A stretch of 64,000 bases of DNA, from contig CM054062.1 of the NCBI GenBank assembly GCA_028641055.1, positions 26,160,808 to 26,224,807 of the forward strand, written 5' to 3'. Each line of letters opens with the position of its first letter. Position 1 is the stretch's first letter. Positions 1 through 11,089 of this stretch are shown here, piece after piece. The stretch is from Alopecurus myosuroides (Eukaryota; Streptophyta; Magnoliopsida; Poales; Poaceae). The position numbers were made by a program, and so were the translations under genes. The notes below the pieces were generated by a model. The model saw only the letters and a list, made by a program, of their open reading frames with translations, ran no database searches and was not told the DNA's origin.

Positions 1-3000
1 CTCCACTCTTCAGATATTGATGTCATTCTTGGGATGGATTGGCTGGTAGCCAACAAAGCAGTCATTGATTGTCCGGCTAAGTCTGTCAAAATCACACACC
101 CTTCTGGCCAGATAGTCTACTTCCATGCTGAAAATCCAGTTGTTCAACTCTACACTCTCAATGCAAATCCTCTACCATCTATTGAAACTGTTCCGGTGGT
201 TTGTGACTTCCCCGATGTCTTTCCAGAAGAATTGCCAGGAATGCCTCCTGACAGAGATGTTGAGTTTGTCATCGAACTTGAACCAGGCACTGCTCTAATC
301 TCCAAGTATCCATACAAGATAGCTCCACCTGAACTGAAATTGTTAAAGGAGCAAATCGATATGTACATGGAAAAAGGTTACATTCAACCTAGTTCCTCGG
401 CTTGGGGATGCCCAACTCTCTTTGTGGCAAAGAAGGATCAAACAAAGAGACTCATTGTTGACTATCGTCCTCTTAACGAGAAAACCATCAAGAACAAATA
501 TCCAATTCCTCGCATCGATGATCTCTTTGATCAACTTGCTGGAGCCTCTATATTCTCCAAGTTGGACTTGAGAATGGGTTACCATCAAATAAAGATCAGA
601 AAAGAGGATGTTCCAAAGACAGCCTTTGTCACTCGCTTCGGTCGCTATGAATACACCGTCATGTCCTTTGGCCTCACCAATGCACCGGCGACTTTCTCTC
701 GACTCATGAACTCCGTCTTCCATGAATACCTCGACAAGTTCGTTGTGGTATATCTTGATGACATTCTTGTCTACTCCAAATCCGAGAAAGAGCATGAAGA
801 ACATCTTCGTCTCACTCTCATGAAGCTTCGCGAGCATCGCCTCTATGCCAAGTTTTCCAAATGTGAGTTCTGGATTACTGAAGTCACTTACCTTGGTCAT
901 GTCATATCTGCCAAGGGCATAGCTATTGACCCAGAAAAGGTTAAGGCCATTGTAGATTGGAAACCTCCAAAGACGGTGAAGCAAGTCAGAAGTTTTCTTG
1001 GTTTGGCTAGCTATTGTCGTCGCTTCGTCCAAAACTTCTCCAAGATTGCCAAACCTCTCACTGACCTCACAAAGAAGGAGAAGAAGTTCGTCTGGTCTTC
1101 ACAATGTGATGAAAGCTTCAATCTCATGAAGACTAAACTCACTTCTACACCAGTTCTAGTTGGCCCAGATCCTTCCAAACCTTTCCAAATATTCTGTGAT
1201 GCTTCTCTCCAAGGTCTAGGTGCAGTTCTCATGCAAGAACGTCAAGTTGTGGATTATGCTTCTCGCCAGTTGAACACACATGAGCTCAACTATCCTATTC
1301 ATGACCTTGAGCTTGCATCAGTTGTCTTTGCCCTCAAGAAATAGAGACAATACTTGTTGGGTAATCGAACTGAGATCTTTTCTGACCACAACAATCTAAA
1401 GTACATCTTCGGTCAGCCAGATCTGAAACTCAGACAAAGGAGATGGATTGAGAAGATCAAAGACTTCGATCTCACCATCTCTGACACTTCAGGAAAGGCT
1501 AATGTAATGGCCGACGCTCTCAGTCGCAAGTCCTATTGCAACAATCTCATGATCATGGAAAGCCAACCTCCTCTTCATGAAGAATTCCAAAAGCTGAATC
1601 TTGGACTTGTTCCTCAAGGCTATCTTGCAAACTTGACAGCCAGTCCAACGCTTGAGGACAAGATTCGTTCTGAACAACTTCGTGATGCTGAGATCAAGAA
1701 GATCGCCAAGAACATCAAAGCAGGCAATGTGAAGTATGAGTGCTTCTCAATTGATGACAACGGAACAGTGTTTTTCCAAGGACGCATTGCAGTTCCCGAA
1801 ATCCAAAGCCTGAAAGATGTGATTCTCAAGGAGGCTAATGATACTCCTCTTTCCATACACCCTGGAAGTACAAAGATGTACCAGGATCTCAAAACAATGT
1901 ATTGGTGGTCTGGCATGAAGCGTGAAATTGCTAAATATGTCTCTGAATGCGATGTTTGTCAACGTGTCAAAGCAGTTCATCAGAAATCAGCGGGTCTTCT
2001 CCAACCTCTGAAAATTCCTGAATGGAAGTGGGACATGATTGAAATGGACTTCGTTACTGGTTTTCCAAAGTCCAAGAGGGGCAACGATGCAATCTTCGTT
2101 GTCATTGATCGACTCACTAATGTCGCTCACTTCTTTCCTTTCAAAGAGACAATCTCAGCTGGTCAATTGGCAGAGCTCTACACCACAAGAATTGTTCCTC
2201 TTCATGGTGTTCTGTTGGAAATCAGCTCAGACCGTGGAAGCATCTTCACTTCTCATTTCTGGAAAAGCTTTCAAGAAGCTTTGGGCACTAAGCTTCTGTT
2301 CAGCACAGCCTATCACCCTCAGTCTCAAGGGCAAGTCGAAAGAGTCAATCAGATTCTCGAGGATATGCTCAGAGCATGTGGTCTCTCTTTTGGCATGAAA
2401 TGGGAGGAATGTCTTCCATATGCTGAATTCTCCTACAACAACAGCTTCCAGGCAAGTCTAGGCATGGCACCTTTCGAGGCTCTCTATGGTCGCAGATGCA
2501 GGAGTCCTATTAATTGGTCTCGAGCTGGTGAACGTTCACTCTTAGGCCCTGACATTGTTAAGGAGGCCGAAGAGAAAGTTCGCGTCATTCGTGACAATCT
2601 GAAGATTGCTCAGTCTCGTCAGAAAAGCTACTATGACAGCAAACACAGAGATATGATCTATGCAGCTGGAGACAAAGCATATCTCCGTGTAACTCCCCTC
2701 AGAGGCACTCATCGTTTTGGTGTCAAAGGAAATCTTGCACCAAGATATATTGGTCCCTTCAACATTCTCTCAAGGCGTGTAGAAAATGCCTATCGTCTTG
2801 AACTTCCAGAAAAGTTATCCAACGTGCACGATATCTTTCACGTGTCACAGCTCAAGAAGTGCTTCAAAGACCCAGGTCGTGCAGTTGATCATGATTCCAT
2901 TGAACTGCAAGAATACCTCTCTTATGAGGAGCACCCTATTCGCATTCTCGATGAGGCCGAGCGCAAAACTCGCAACAAGAGCACCAAGTTCTTAAAAGTG

Positions 3001-3090
3001 CAGTGGTCTCATCATTCCGATAAAGAGGCAACGTGGGAGACCGAAGAGGATCTTTGCAAGAAGTATCCGGACCTTTTCTCTTCTCAGTAG
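1..3090 (+). pseudogene. Chromodomain Ty3-gypsy pol polyprotein, 5'-truncated by window edge, one nonsense codon
   Basis: The frame is open from base 1, where it reads the end of the aspartic protease (DVILGMDWL). It continues through reverse transcriptase (YLDD near base 750), RNase H, integrase (HHCC zinc finger near 1850-1970; catalytic Asp in EMDF and SDRG, Glu in QGQVERVN), a GPF motif, and a C-terminal chromodomain (about 2930-3070, with FLKVQWSHHSDKEATWE). This order and the chromodomain place it in the chromoviruses, most like the Tekay/Del lineage. A single TAG at 1342-1344 interrupts RNase H; the same frame continues to the stop at 3088-3090. Two shorter open pieces (34-1344 and 1354-3090) are therefore one broken gene. 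A polypurine tract and LTR start follow directly. The minus-strand pol end at 63577-64000 is a close relative. Lineage is confident; the family name is not assigned. Confidence 0.93.
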
Positions 3091-3113
3091 GAATCTCGGG
3101 GCGCGATTCCTTC

Positions 3114-3127
3114 AAGGGGGGGCGTTT
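3114..3127 (+). other. Polypurine tract of the chromodomain gypsy element
   Basis: AAGGGGGGGCGTTT sits 23 bp after the pol stop and immediately before an LTR starting TGTAACATCCC. The copy at the other end of the window has the same layout in reverse, with 11 G instead of 7. Confidence 0.85.
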
Positions 3128-3288
3128 TGTAACATCCCAAGTACGAAAAACTCCCAACTTAGAATGTTTGTTTCTTGTTTTTGTTTCAAATGCATCATGT
3201 CATCATATCCACACATGTGTTGATTTTGAATTTCAAATCAAATGACAAATCAATATGTTTCACACTTGGTCTGTTACAACTTTTTTCC
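3128..3288 (+). mobile_element. Type A LTR, 5' end only (3' LTR of the element at 1-3090)
   Basis: Starts TGTAACATCCCAAGTACG, homologous to the starts of the three full-length type A LTRs read on the minus strand. Similarity breaks up after about 120 bp. By about 3290 the sequence has switched to a type B LTR in the opposite orientation, so the rest of this LTR is missing. The exact breakpoint between 3245 and 3290 is not resolved. Confidence 0.7.
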
Positions 3289-3289
3289 A

Positions 3290-6107
3290 GGCCAAGCCGG
3301 AGGGATTCCCAAGCTAACGTCGTCAGACTTCAAACCTGTTGACTGCAATGTGGAATATGCAGCCACGAAAGGGATTCGTGGGTCAGTACGATTAAGTACT
3401 GGCAAGTGGATAAACCATACTCACAAGTTACCAGCGTAACCAATCATCACAAGATACAAATACTTTGGGTACAACGGAAGGAAGGGGTTATTGCAAAGAA
3501 GCGACAGCGGGCTGCACTAACTAACTACAGAGACGCGCTACAACATCCGGCTAAAAGAAAGGGATAAGATAGCGTATCAGAACCAACTACAACTACTCAC
3601 CAATCAATACACATCCAATGTTACCCCCTACTAAGGAAGCAACCCAAGGAAACTCACACGTTTGATTAAGGTGACATTCATTCTTATGGTGGAGGTAATC
3701 TATATTACTAGTCAAGTTATCATCGTTAGGTGTAAGTTGTCTGAGTACTTGTTAGCCAGCACTTTCACCAAGTCATCCATAACCGCGGACAACACGGCTT
3801 CTCGAGAAGATTTAACCCTGCAGGGATGCACCAATTTGGCCGTACACGTAAGAATAACCCGCCAGACGGGGGATCAACCCACCAAGCGAGGTACTCAACA
3901 CAACCCAACTCTTCTTCGCATCAAGCCCAACGAACCCCGTGCAGTTGAGTGCACGGCTAATCAAGCCCCACGAAGAAAAGGGGACCCTCATAGCACTCTA
4001 AGAACGTGTCTCCCTAAATGCCGACTACAAAAATTCCACCCTGGCGCCAAGGGTTCGCACCTGCATATGCATGCGGCAAATGGAAAACCCGAACTAAATG
4101 AGGCGATTTGGACGAGATGCGAATCGAATCCAAGTTGCGGGGGGCGCCCATACTCGCTTCCCACATGCGGTTAGTGCGCTCATCATGGATCAACGGACAA
4201 GACCCTTTTCCTAATTAGGGTCGACACTAGCAGGCCTCAAAACCACGCCGGGCCTCCTGCCGGTGCCATATCATCAAATTATTATTACCCAAAACATTAA
4301 CATGTTGTTGATTAAGTTGAAACCCAACTATCAAACTAAACAGGTGATAAGACGGACAACAAGACTCGAGCACAAACAAATCTAAGCATGCAACTACGAC
4401 ACGAGGGCCAACAAGGTAAACAAACAACAGTTAATAGGAAGTGGAAGGAAGACTATATCATGGCTGCAATGTAAACATATGATAGGATCGAGACACAAGC
4501 ATCGAATCATAAGGCTAACATAAGAACAACGGAAGAATCGGTACCAAGTGATGAAAGGCAGCCATAGGCAGCAAGTGAGTATACTTGCCTGGAATCCAGC
4601 AAGTAGAGGTACATCCGAAGAACTTGTCGTTGCTCACATCATCTCAACGTCCTATCCGCGAAGAAGCAACGAACCTCGAACAAACACCGGATGCAACAAT
4701 TACTTCTACGGCAAAAGATCCAACATGATCAAGATATGGATGCATGACAAGTTTAAGGATGCATCAAAGATAAACTAGTTGACATGGTAAACATATTTAA
4801 ATGGGCCCATATGCAATTTGGATTGCATATGGAAAAGCCCATGAATTAATGTTGAATTAAGTGATCTACAAATAACCATCATGTGAAAGTTGATTAGAAT
4901 GATGCATGGATGATGAAAACAATAAGAAAACAACAATAGATTCAATTTGATATGTTGTTTACCAAGTTTGGAAAATTTATTTATTAAGTTAGGAAATTTG
5001 GCTTCTTAAAGAAGTTACACAAGCATTTGTTGTTTTCACCAATTTTAATTGTTCAAAATAAATAACAAAATTCATATTTGGAAAGGACACAAAATTTTAG
5101 ATGGAATACATATTTCATTTGTTGACAATGGATTTAAAATGAATTAATTGTGAAGTAAACAAGTTTAAACAAGATTTAAATGAATTCCATTCAAGTATAA
5201 ATTATTTGAATTTTTATTTGTTCAAAACATTAAATAAAATTCATATTTGAAAATTTTATGCTTTTCTGGTTTGAAAACATATTTTATATGTTCAAAAAGA
5301 ATTTAGTTTGACCAAGTTATTAATTTAGCAATTTTAAATGATTTAAACAAGACTTAAATTATTTAACCAATTTTAATTATTCAAAACAGAAAATAAAGTT
5401 TATATTTGGAAAGCTTGTTCAATTTTGCATGGAAAACATATTTTATATGGGCCATTTGAATTAGTTATGAATTTAATCAAATTCAAAAGAGTTGTTTGAA
5501 TTTGAATTTTTGAAACCATTTGAAATGTTCAAAACAGTGCACAAACTGCATATTTGGAAAGTTCATTTTATTTAGAGTGGTTTACATGTCTTACATTTTG
5601 AATTTGGATGTGTGTTGCAATTTTTATAGGGTTTGGAAATCCAGGGACTTATCTGTGATTTCCAGGGGCTTATAATGAAAAAGAAACCACAGGGAGGCCC
5701 CCTGGGAGGTTTCTCACACAGCGCCCTTGGCCCTGTGTCACTGCCGTGCGGGGCCAGCGCCACAGTGGCGTCCACGTGTGCGTGGGTGTGGATGAGGTGG
5801 CTCCCAGGGTCACCGACTGGTGGGCCCTGGCCCCTGCGCGCGTAAAACATCAAAAGGGGTGGCCTTTTATGCGGCAGAGGGGGATCGAACCTGGGTCTCC
5901 CCAGTGCGCGCAACGAACAGAGCCACTAGGCTACTGAATGTTTGGTGACAGAACAGGGGGCACAGGGAAGATCTAGTGTACACCGCGAGAGTTACTGACG
6001 AAACTGAAGGTTTACATCGCTGCATAACAGTGACTGCAGATGGAACTCGACAGGCGACGATCAACCGAGCAGAACACGGCGACGCCGGGGCTGATGTATG
6101 TGGAGGG
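3290..6107 (-). mobile_element. Type B LTR fragment, inverted, split by a later solo LTR
   Basis: Collinear with 15535-17296 and inverted relative to 11090-15225. Shared landmarks include the AGCAGGCCTCAAAACC block near 4230, the AT-rich stretch 4780-5600 and a tRNA-like segment at 5881-5933. Both natural ends are missing: the 3' end at the junction with the type A fragment near 3290, and the 5' end beyond the solo LTR that inserted at 6107. A short stretch at 10432-10460 probably continues it. ORFs here are chance openings in LTR sequence. Nothing else is seen in this interval. Confidence 0.75.
5881..5933 (-). other. tRNA-like segment (A box and B box) inside type B LTR
   Basis: On the minus strand TAGCCTAGTGG (5933-5923) fits the pol III A-box consensus and GGTTCGATCCC (5891-5881) fits the B box. 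From A-box start to B-box end is 53 nt, close to the 55 nt in a real tRNA. Acceptor and T stems do not pair properly, so it is not a functional tRNA gene. Confidence 0.55.
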
Positions 6108-9100
6108 TGTCGCACCCGGACTTCTAGAGGATACTCACAGTCCGCTAAACAGTAGATAAATGGCTTACGGGGCATACCGGCACCCGCATCTCAATATGAG
6201 TAGGCCAACACGTAAACGTGTGACAACCATTCCCTACTATTCATCGTCTGCGCAAACCATCCCATAGAAATCCGACTACTTCCATTGACGTACTTCATAA
6301 CATACACACATGGTACGTCAACGGCATTTGAACAAGTGATATCACAACAGATCTCTAAGACACAAATAAATAGAAATAAGTTGCAATTAGCTCTCACTAG
6401 AGCAGAAATAGCAAATACAATCATCCAGAGGACACATGTCCCAACAAGTCATCATTACATCACAGCGGAAGCATCCAAAGTGTCTGAGTACAGACAAGAT
6501 CCAAATAGGCCTAAGAGGCCGGAAACGAAAAGACGGAGCCCATCCACGAAGTCTCGGATCCTGCCCGGGTCCGCTATCTACTCGTCAGCAGCCTCGTCAT
6601 ACTCCACGTAGTAGCCACCAAGGGGATCCTCGGAAACGTAGTCTGCGGAAACCACAGCCCCAAAGGGGTCAGTACAGACAAGTACTGGCAAGCAAGACTC
6701 ACAAGTTACCAAAGTGTACCCGGCAACACCAAGTACAGATGCTTTGAGTTCAACGGAAGAATAGGTGATATAAAAGATGCGGCAGCGGGCTGCCTAACCA
6801 ACTACAGAAACATGCTACAACATCCGGCTACAAGAAAGGGATAAGATAACGTATCAGAACCAACTACCAACCACCTCAAACAAACCCATCCTGGATCCCG
6901 CCCCTTATCCAAAGAAGCAACCCGAGGATAACTCACACAGTTGGATTAGTGATGGTTCAGGTTATTGTGTCAATAAACCTATTACTAGTCAACTTCTTAT
7001 TGATTAGGTGTAAGTTGTCTAATCCATGTTAGCCAGCCCTATCACCAAGTCATCCATAACCGCGGACAACACGGCTTCTCGAGAAGATTTAACCCTGCAG
7101 GGGTGCACCAATTTGGCCGTACACGTAAGAATACCCCGCCAGATTGGAAATGCACTTCCACCAAGCGAGGCACTCAACACAACCCAACTCTTCTTCGCAT
7201 CAAGCCCAAAGAACCACGTGTTGTGCGTGCGCGGCTAATCGAGCCCCCACGAAGAAAAGGGGGACCCTCATAGCACTCTAAGACCACGCCGCCCTAAATG
7301 CCGACTACAGAAGTTTCCACCCTGGCCTCGGGTTTGTACCTGCATATGAGTGCATCAAATGGAAAGCTCGAACTAAGTGTGGCGATTTGGACGAGATGCG
7401 AATCGAATCAGAGTTGCGGGGCGCGCCCATACACGCTTCCCACATGCGGTTAGCGCGCTCAACATGGATCCAGAGGAGAAGAACTTTTCCTGAGTTCGAC
7501 ACTAGCAGGCCTCAAAACCATACCCGGCCTCCTGTCGGTGCCTTATCATCAAATTAGCCTTACCTCAAACATTAACAGGTTGTTGTTTAACATCGAGCCC
7601 CCAGAACATAATAAATATGATAAAGAAATAACGGACAACAGACTCGAGCAGTAACAACCCTAAGCATGCTAGTAAGACACAGGCAACAAGCAATGGGGTT
7701 ATAGGTGTGGAGGATAGGCTATTTCAGGGTTACGGGATAACATGTGATAGGATCGGAACACAAGCAACGAATCTTAAGGCTAGCAGAATAGACAACGGAA
7801 AGTATCGGTATCCAATGTGGAAAGGAACACAATGGTTCATGTGAGTGAATACTTGCCTGCAAACTCAGTAGCCTGGTACTGGGCTAACTCCTCTGAAGTA
7901 GTGTCGTAAACCTCGTCTGTCTCAACGTCGTCGTCTATTCGAGAAGAAGCAAACAAACAACGCAGAGAGACAAACAATCAATAACATGGCATAATCCACA
8001 AACATGGGATGATGCATGGCAATTTAATTGATGCATCAAAGATAAACTAGTTGACATGGTAACATAATTAAATGGACCTATATGCAAATTGGATTGCATA
8101 TGGAAAAGTCCATGAGTTAAGGTTGGATTAAATGATCTACAACTAACCAACATGTGAAAGTTAATTAGAATGATGCATGGATGAGGAAAACAAAAGGAAA
8201 ACAACAATAGGTTCAATTTGAAGTGAAGTTTACCAAGTTTGGAATTTTATTTATTAAGTTATGAAATTTTGGTTTCTTAAAGGTGTTACACAAGCATTTA
8301 TTGTTTTCACCAATTTTAAGTTTTCAAAATAGATAACAAAGTTCATAATTGAAAAGAACACAAACTTTTTGGTGGAATACATGTTTCATTTGTTGAAAAA
8401 GGAATTAGAATGAATTAATTATGAATTAAACAAGTTTGAACAAGATTTAAATGAATTTAATTCAAGTATGAATTTATTTGAATTTTTATTTGTTCAAAAC
8501 ATTAAATCAAATTCATATTTGAAAAGTTTATACTTTTCTGGTTTGAAAACATATTTTATATGTTCAAAAATAATTTAATTTGACCAAGTTATGAATTTAG
8601 CAATTTTAAATGATTTAAACAAGGTTTAAAATTAGTTAACCAAATTTAATTATTCAAAACATGAACAAAGTTTATAACTGGAAAGGTGGTTCAATTTAGC
8701 ATGGAAAACATATTTCATATGTGCCATTTAAAATAAATTTGAATTAGTTATGAATTTAACCAAATTTGTAATGAGTTGTTTGAATTTGAATTTTGAAAAC
8801 ATTTGAAATGTTCAAAACAGTAAACAGATGTTTTAAACATGTAGAGAATTGAAATTGGTATAGAATACATATTTTATTTATTTTATTTGGACCTGTAATA
8901 CAAAAGTTATTCAAATTTGAAATTTGTGGGCTATTCCGCAATTTTTAAAATCATACAGATTGGTCCAGGGGCCTAGATGCGAAAATAAACTTCAGATTAG
9001 GTCCCTGGGGACCTTTACTACCCAGCAGAACGACCCCTGGGTCACTGGCCTGTGGGCCAGCGCCCAGCTGTGCGCCTGCGTGGCAACCACGGCCACTGGC

Positions 9101-10426
9101 AGGTGGGGCTGGCAGCCAGCGTGGCAAGGAGCAAAATGGTGGGATTAATCCGCGCGGGCGGGGGCTCGAACCCGCGCCACGGGCGTGCGCGCCGTGCGAT
9201 CTAACCGGTACGGTGCGGATGCGTTTGGTGATAGGGAGGAGGTGCGCGGGGGGTTGAGTTTCAGTTTCGTTAACTGACGAAACTGAATTTCTTCAGTTAA
9301 CTGAACCCGACAGGTGACGGTGCTCGCCGGCGGCGATCTTCTCGCTGTGCTGCTGCTGCTCGCCGTGGATGGGTGCAGGGATGCGTGCGTGCGCGTGCAG
9401 GCGACGTGGAGATGCAGAGAGGGAAGGAAACGAGGGAGAGGTGGTGCTCACCGCCTCTGTAGCCGTGGCAGCGGCTCGACGGGGTGCAGACGACGGCGGC
9501 GACAGCGAGGTGGACGGCGGCGACGATCCCGGCCCTCTCAGCCATAGCGTCGGTGTCGAGGAGGAAGAGGGGAGTACGGGGAATCGATTCTCGTACCTAA
9601 CCCGCGCGGTGGTGGTCCATGTCGACGGCGATCGCCGGAGGTTCAGTTGCGCTGGTGCGGTGGATGTTGCAGAGAGACAGAGAGAGAGGAGCGGAGGTGG
9701 AAGGAGGGGAAATGGCAGCGCGGTGGGAGAGAGAGGTGGAGGAGGAACTAGGGCAGAGGGGGAGCCCGGGGTGAGCTTAAAAGGAGGGGGAGAGCGGTTC
9801 CCGGCCGTCCCATCCGCCGTACTGCCGACGTGGGCAGCGGCGATGGACGCCGTACAGGGGGACGAAGGGGTAGCAGGCCGTGGGCTGGGCCTGGGGTAGG
9901 TGGCCTGGGCCTGCTGCCTCTCCCTTCTGCGTTTTAATTTTTTTTTCTTTTTGTTTTTCTGTTCTGTTTTTTTTTTGCTGAAAAGAAAAAGGGAAGAAAA
10001 GGAAGGGTTTTTGTGGTTAGAAAAATTTAGGTATAATTTTTATAGGTTAGTTATTATAAAAGCACAAATGTGCAACTATTTGTTTTACAAAATTTTAAAT
10101 TATGTTGCTGTTTGTATTTTATTTGAATTTGAGTGAAAAATTGAATTAATTAAATTATTGAAAATTAAGCAATTCAATAGTTTGAACTTTATAGTTTAAA
10201 GGAAACAATTTGATGTTTTGATTTGAAATTTTCATTTGAAAATTGTAACAAGACAAGTATGAAACAAAGATTTGAAATTTGATTTGAAAATTCAAATGGA
10301 AAAACAAGGGAAAAAAATGAAAACAACTGAAAACAAATGCAAACAAAAGCAATGATTATAATGACATGATGCAAAACATAACAAAAGCAAACATTGTAAA
10401 GGTGTTTTCATACTTGGGATGTTACA
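6108..10426 (-). mobile_element. Solo LTR, type A, with 5-bp target site duplication
   Basis: On the minus strand this 4319-bp sequence begins TGTAACATCCCAAG and ends GGTGCGACA, matching both termini of the LTRs at 20359-24700 and 59114-63535. It is flanked by GAGGG on both sides (6103-6107 and 10427-10431) with no internal domain, the signature of recombination between the two LTRs of one element. It contains an AT-rich half, a GC-rich segment (about 9000-9900) with a possible TATA-like CTTTTAAG near 9780, and a tRNA-like block at 9162-9212. ORFs of up to 176 aa in the GC-rich part are not conserved in frame in the other copies. Confidence 0.93.
9162..9212 (-). other. tRNA-like segment inside solo LTR
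   Basis: The minus strand has GGTTCGAGCCC (9172-9162), a B-box match, preceded by a D-arm-like ACCGGTTAGATCG. It sits at the equivalent place to the tRNA-like block in the other LTRs. The A box is weaker than in type B LTRs. Confidence 0.45.
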
Positions 10427-10459
10427 GAGGGGGTGTGGTGCTGTGGTGCACGGTGGTGT

Positions 10460-10549
10460 GATTCACAAGAGGCAACCTGGAATCGGTTATTATGTGGATT
10501 TTGGCGGAAATGCTGAAATCTGCATAGTGCCCGATCTCGGGGCGTCACA
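10460..10549 (+). mobile_element. 3' terminus of a type B LTR (truncated)
   Basis: This 90-bp stretch matches 15136-15225, ending CTCGGGGCGTCACA, and is followed at once by a primer binding site. The remainder of the LTR is absent; upstream sequence belongs to the inverted LTR fragment and the solo LTR. Confidence 0.75.
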
Positions 10550-10551
10550 AA

Positions 10552-10562
10552 TGGTATCAGAG
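10552..10562 (+). other. Primer binding site (initiator tRNA-Met type)
   Basis: TGGTATCAGAG lies 2 nt after an LTR end, as in plant LTR retrotransposons primed by initiator tRNA-Met. Confidence 0.8.
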
Positions 10563-11089
10563 TATGGTTTCCGATTCCCGAGTTGTTTCGATACGAATGG
10601 TTATCGAAGCAACGGGTCCGCAAAGCCTGTAGGATAACCTCGCTAACGGTCGTGTTTCTAGAGTGTCAAAAACTAGTTCTGCTAAACTATTTTGGGAACA
10701 TCTCAATAGGATTCTTGTTTTCTCCTTATCTCTATTCTATTTCTCCTCCTACCTTATTTGTTTTGGAGTCTCTTCCCTTATCTATCTTTCAAAGTTTTAG
10801 GATCCTACGTGGGTGGACGTTTTCTGAGCCGTTAACCTAATAGGTTCGATCTTCGGAAGGCTTTCAATGGAAGAACATCGTCGTCACTCTGAGCAAGAAT
10901 CTCTTGTTAGTGGTGTCGAGAACCCCTTGTTAGTGGTGTCGAGAAACTTTTGTTAGTGGTGTCGAGAAGAAGAGATCCACCCACTGACCCGGGAAATCAA
11001 CCGCAGCACGAAGACTCCGTAGTTGAAACCTCTCTTCCCCTTGCCTTGGGTGGATTGCGGGGACGCAATCCGTTGTTAGTGGTGTCGTC
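10563..11089 (+). mobile_element. Retrotransposon leader remnant with 23-bp tandem repeat
   Basis: About 530 bp of internal sequence follows the primer binding site and is cut by the type B LTR at 11090. It has no convincing ORF. It holds three 23-bp repeats with the core TTGTTAGTGGTGTCGAG at 10904, 10927 and 10950, and a fourth diverged core at 11073. Confidence 0.6.

Noticed and set aside
343..1032. 229-aa minus-strand frame
   Set aside because: Antisense shadow of the reverse transcriptase coding sequence; no motifs of its own.
5881..5933. Calling the LTR-embedded motifs functional tRNA genes
   Set aside because: Stems do not pair properly and copies are diverged; reported as tRNA-like only.
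9369..9899. 176-aa frame, and comparable frames at 23727-24074 and 62497-62883
   Set aside because: They fall at the same place in three LTR copies, but frame and sequence are not conserved between copies. They are GC-rich regulatory DNA, not genes.
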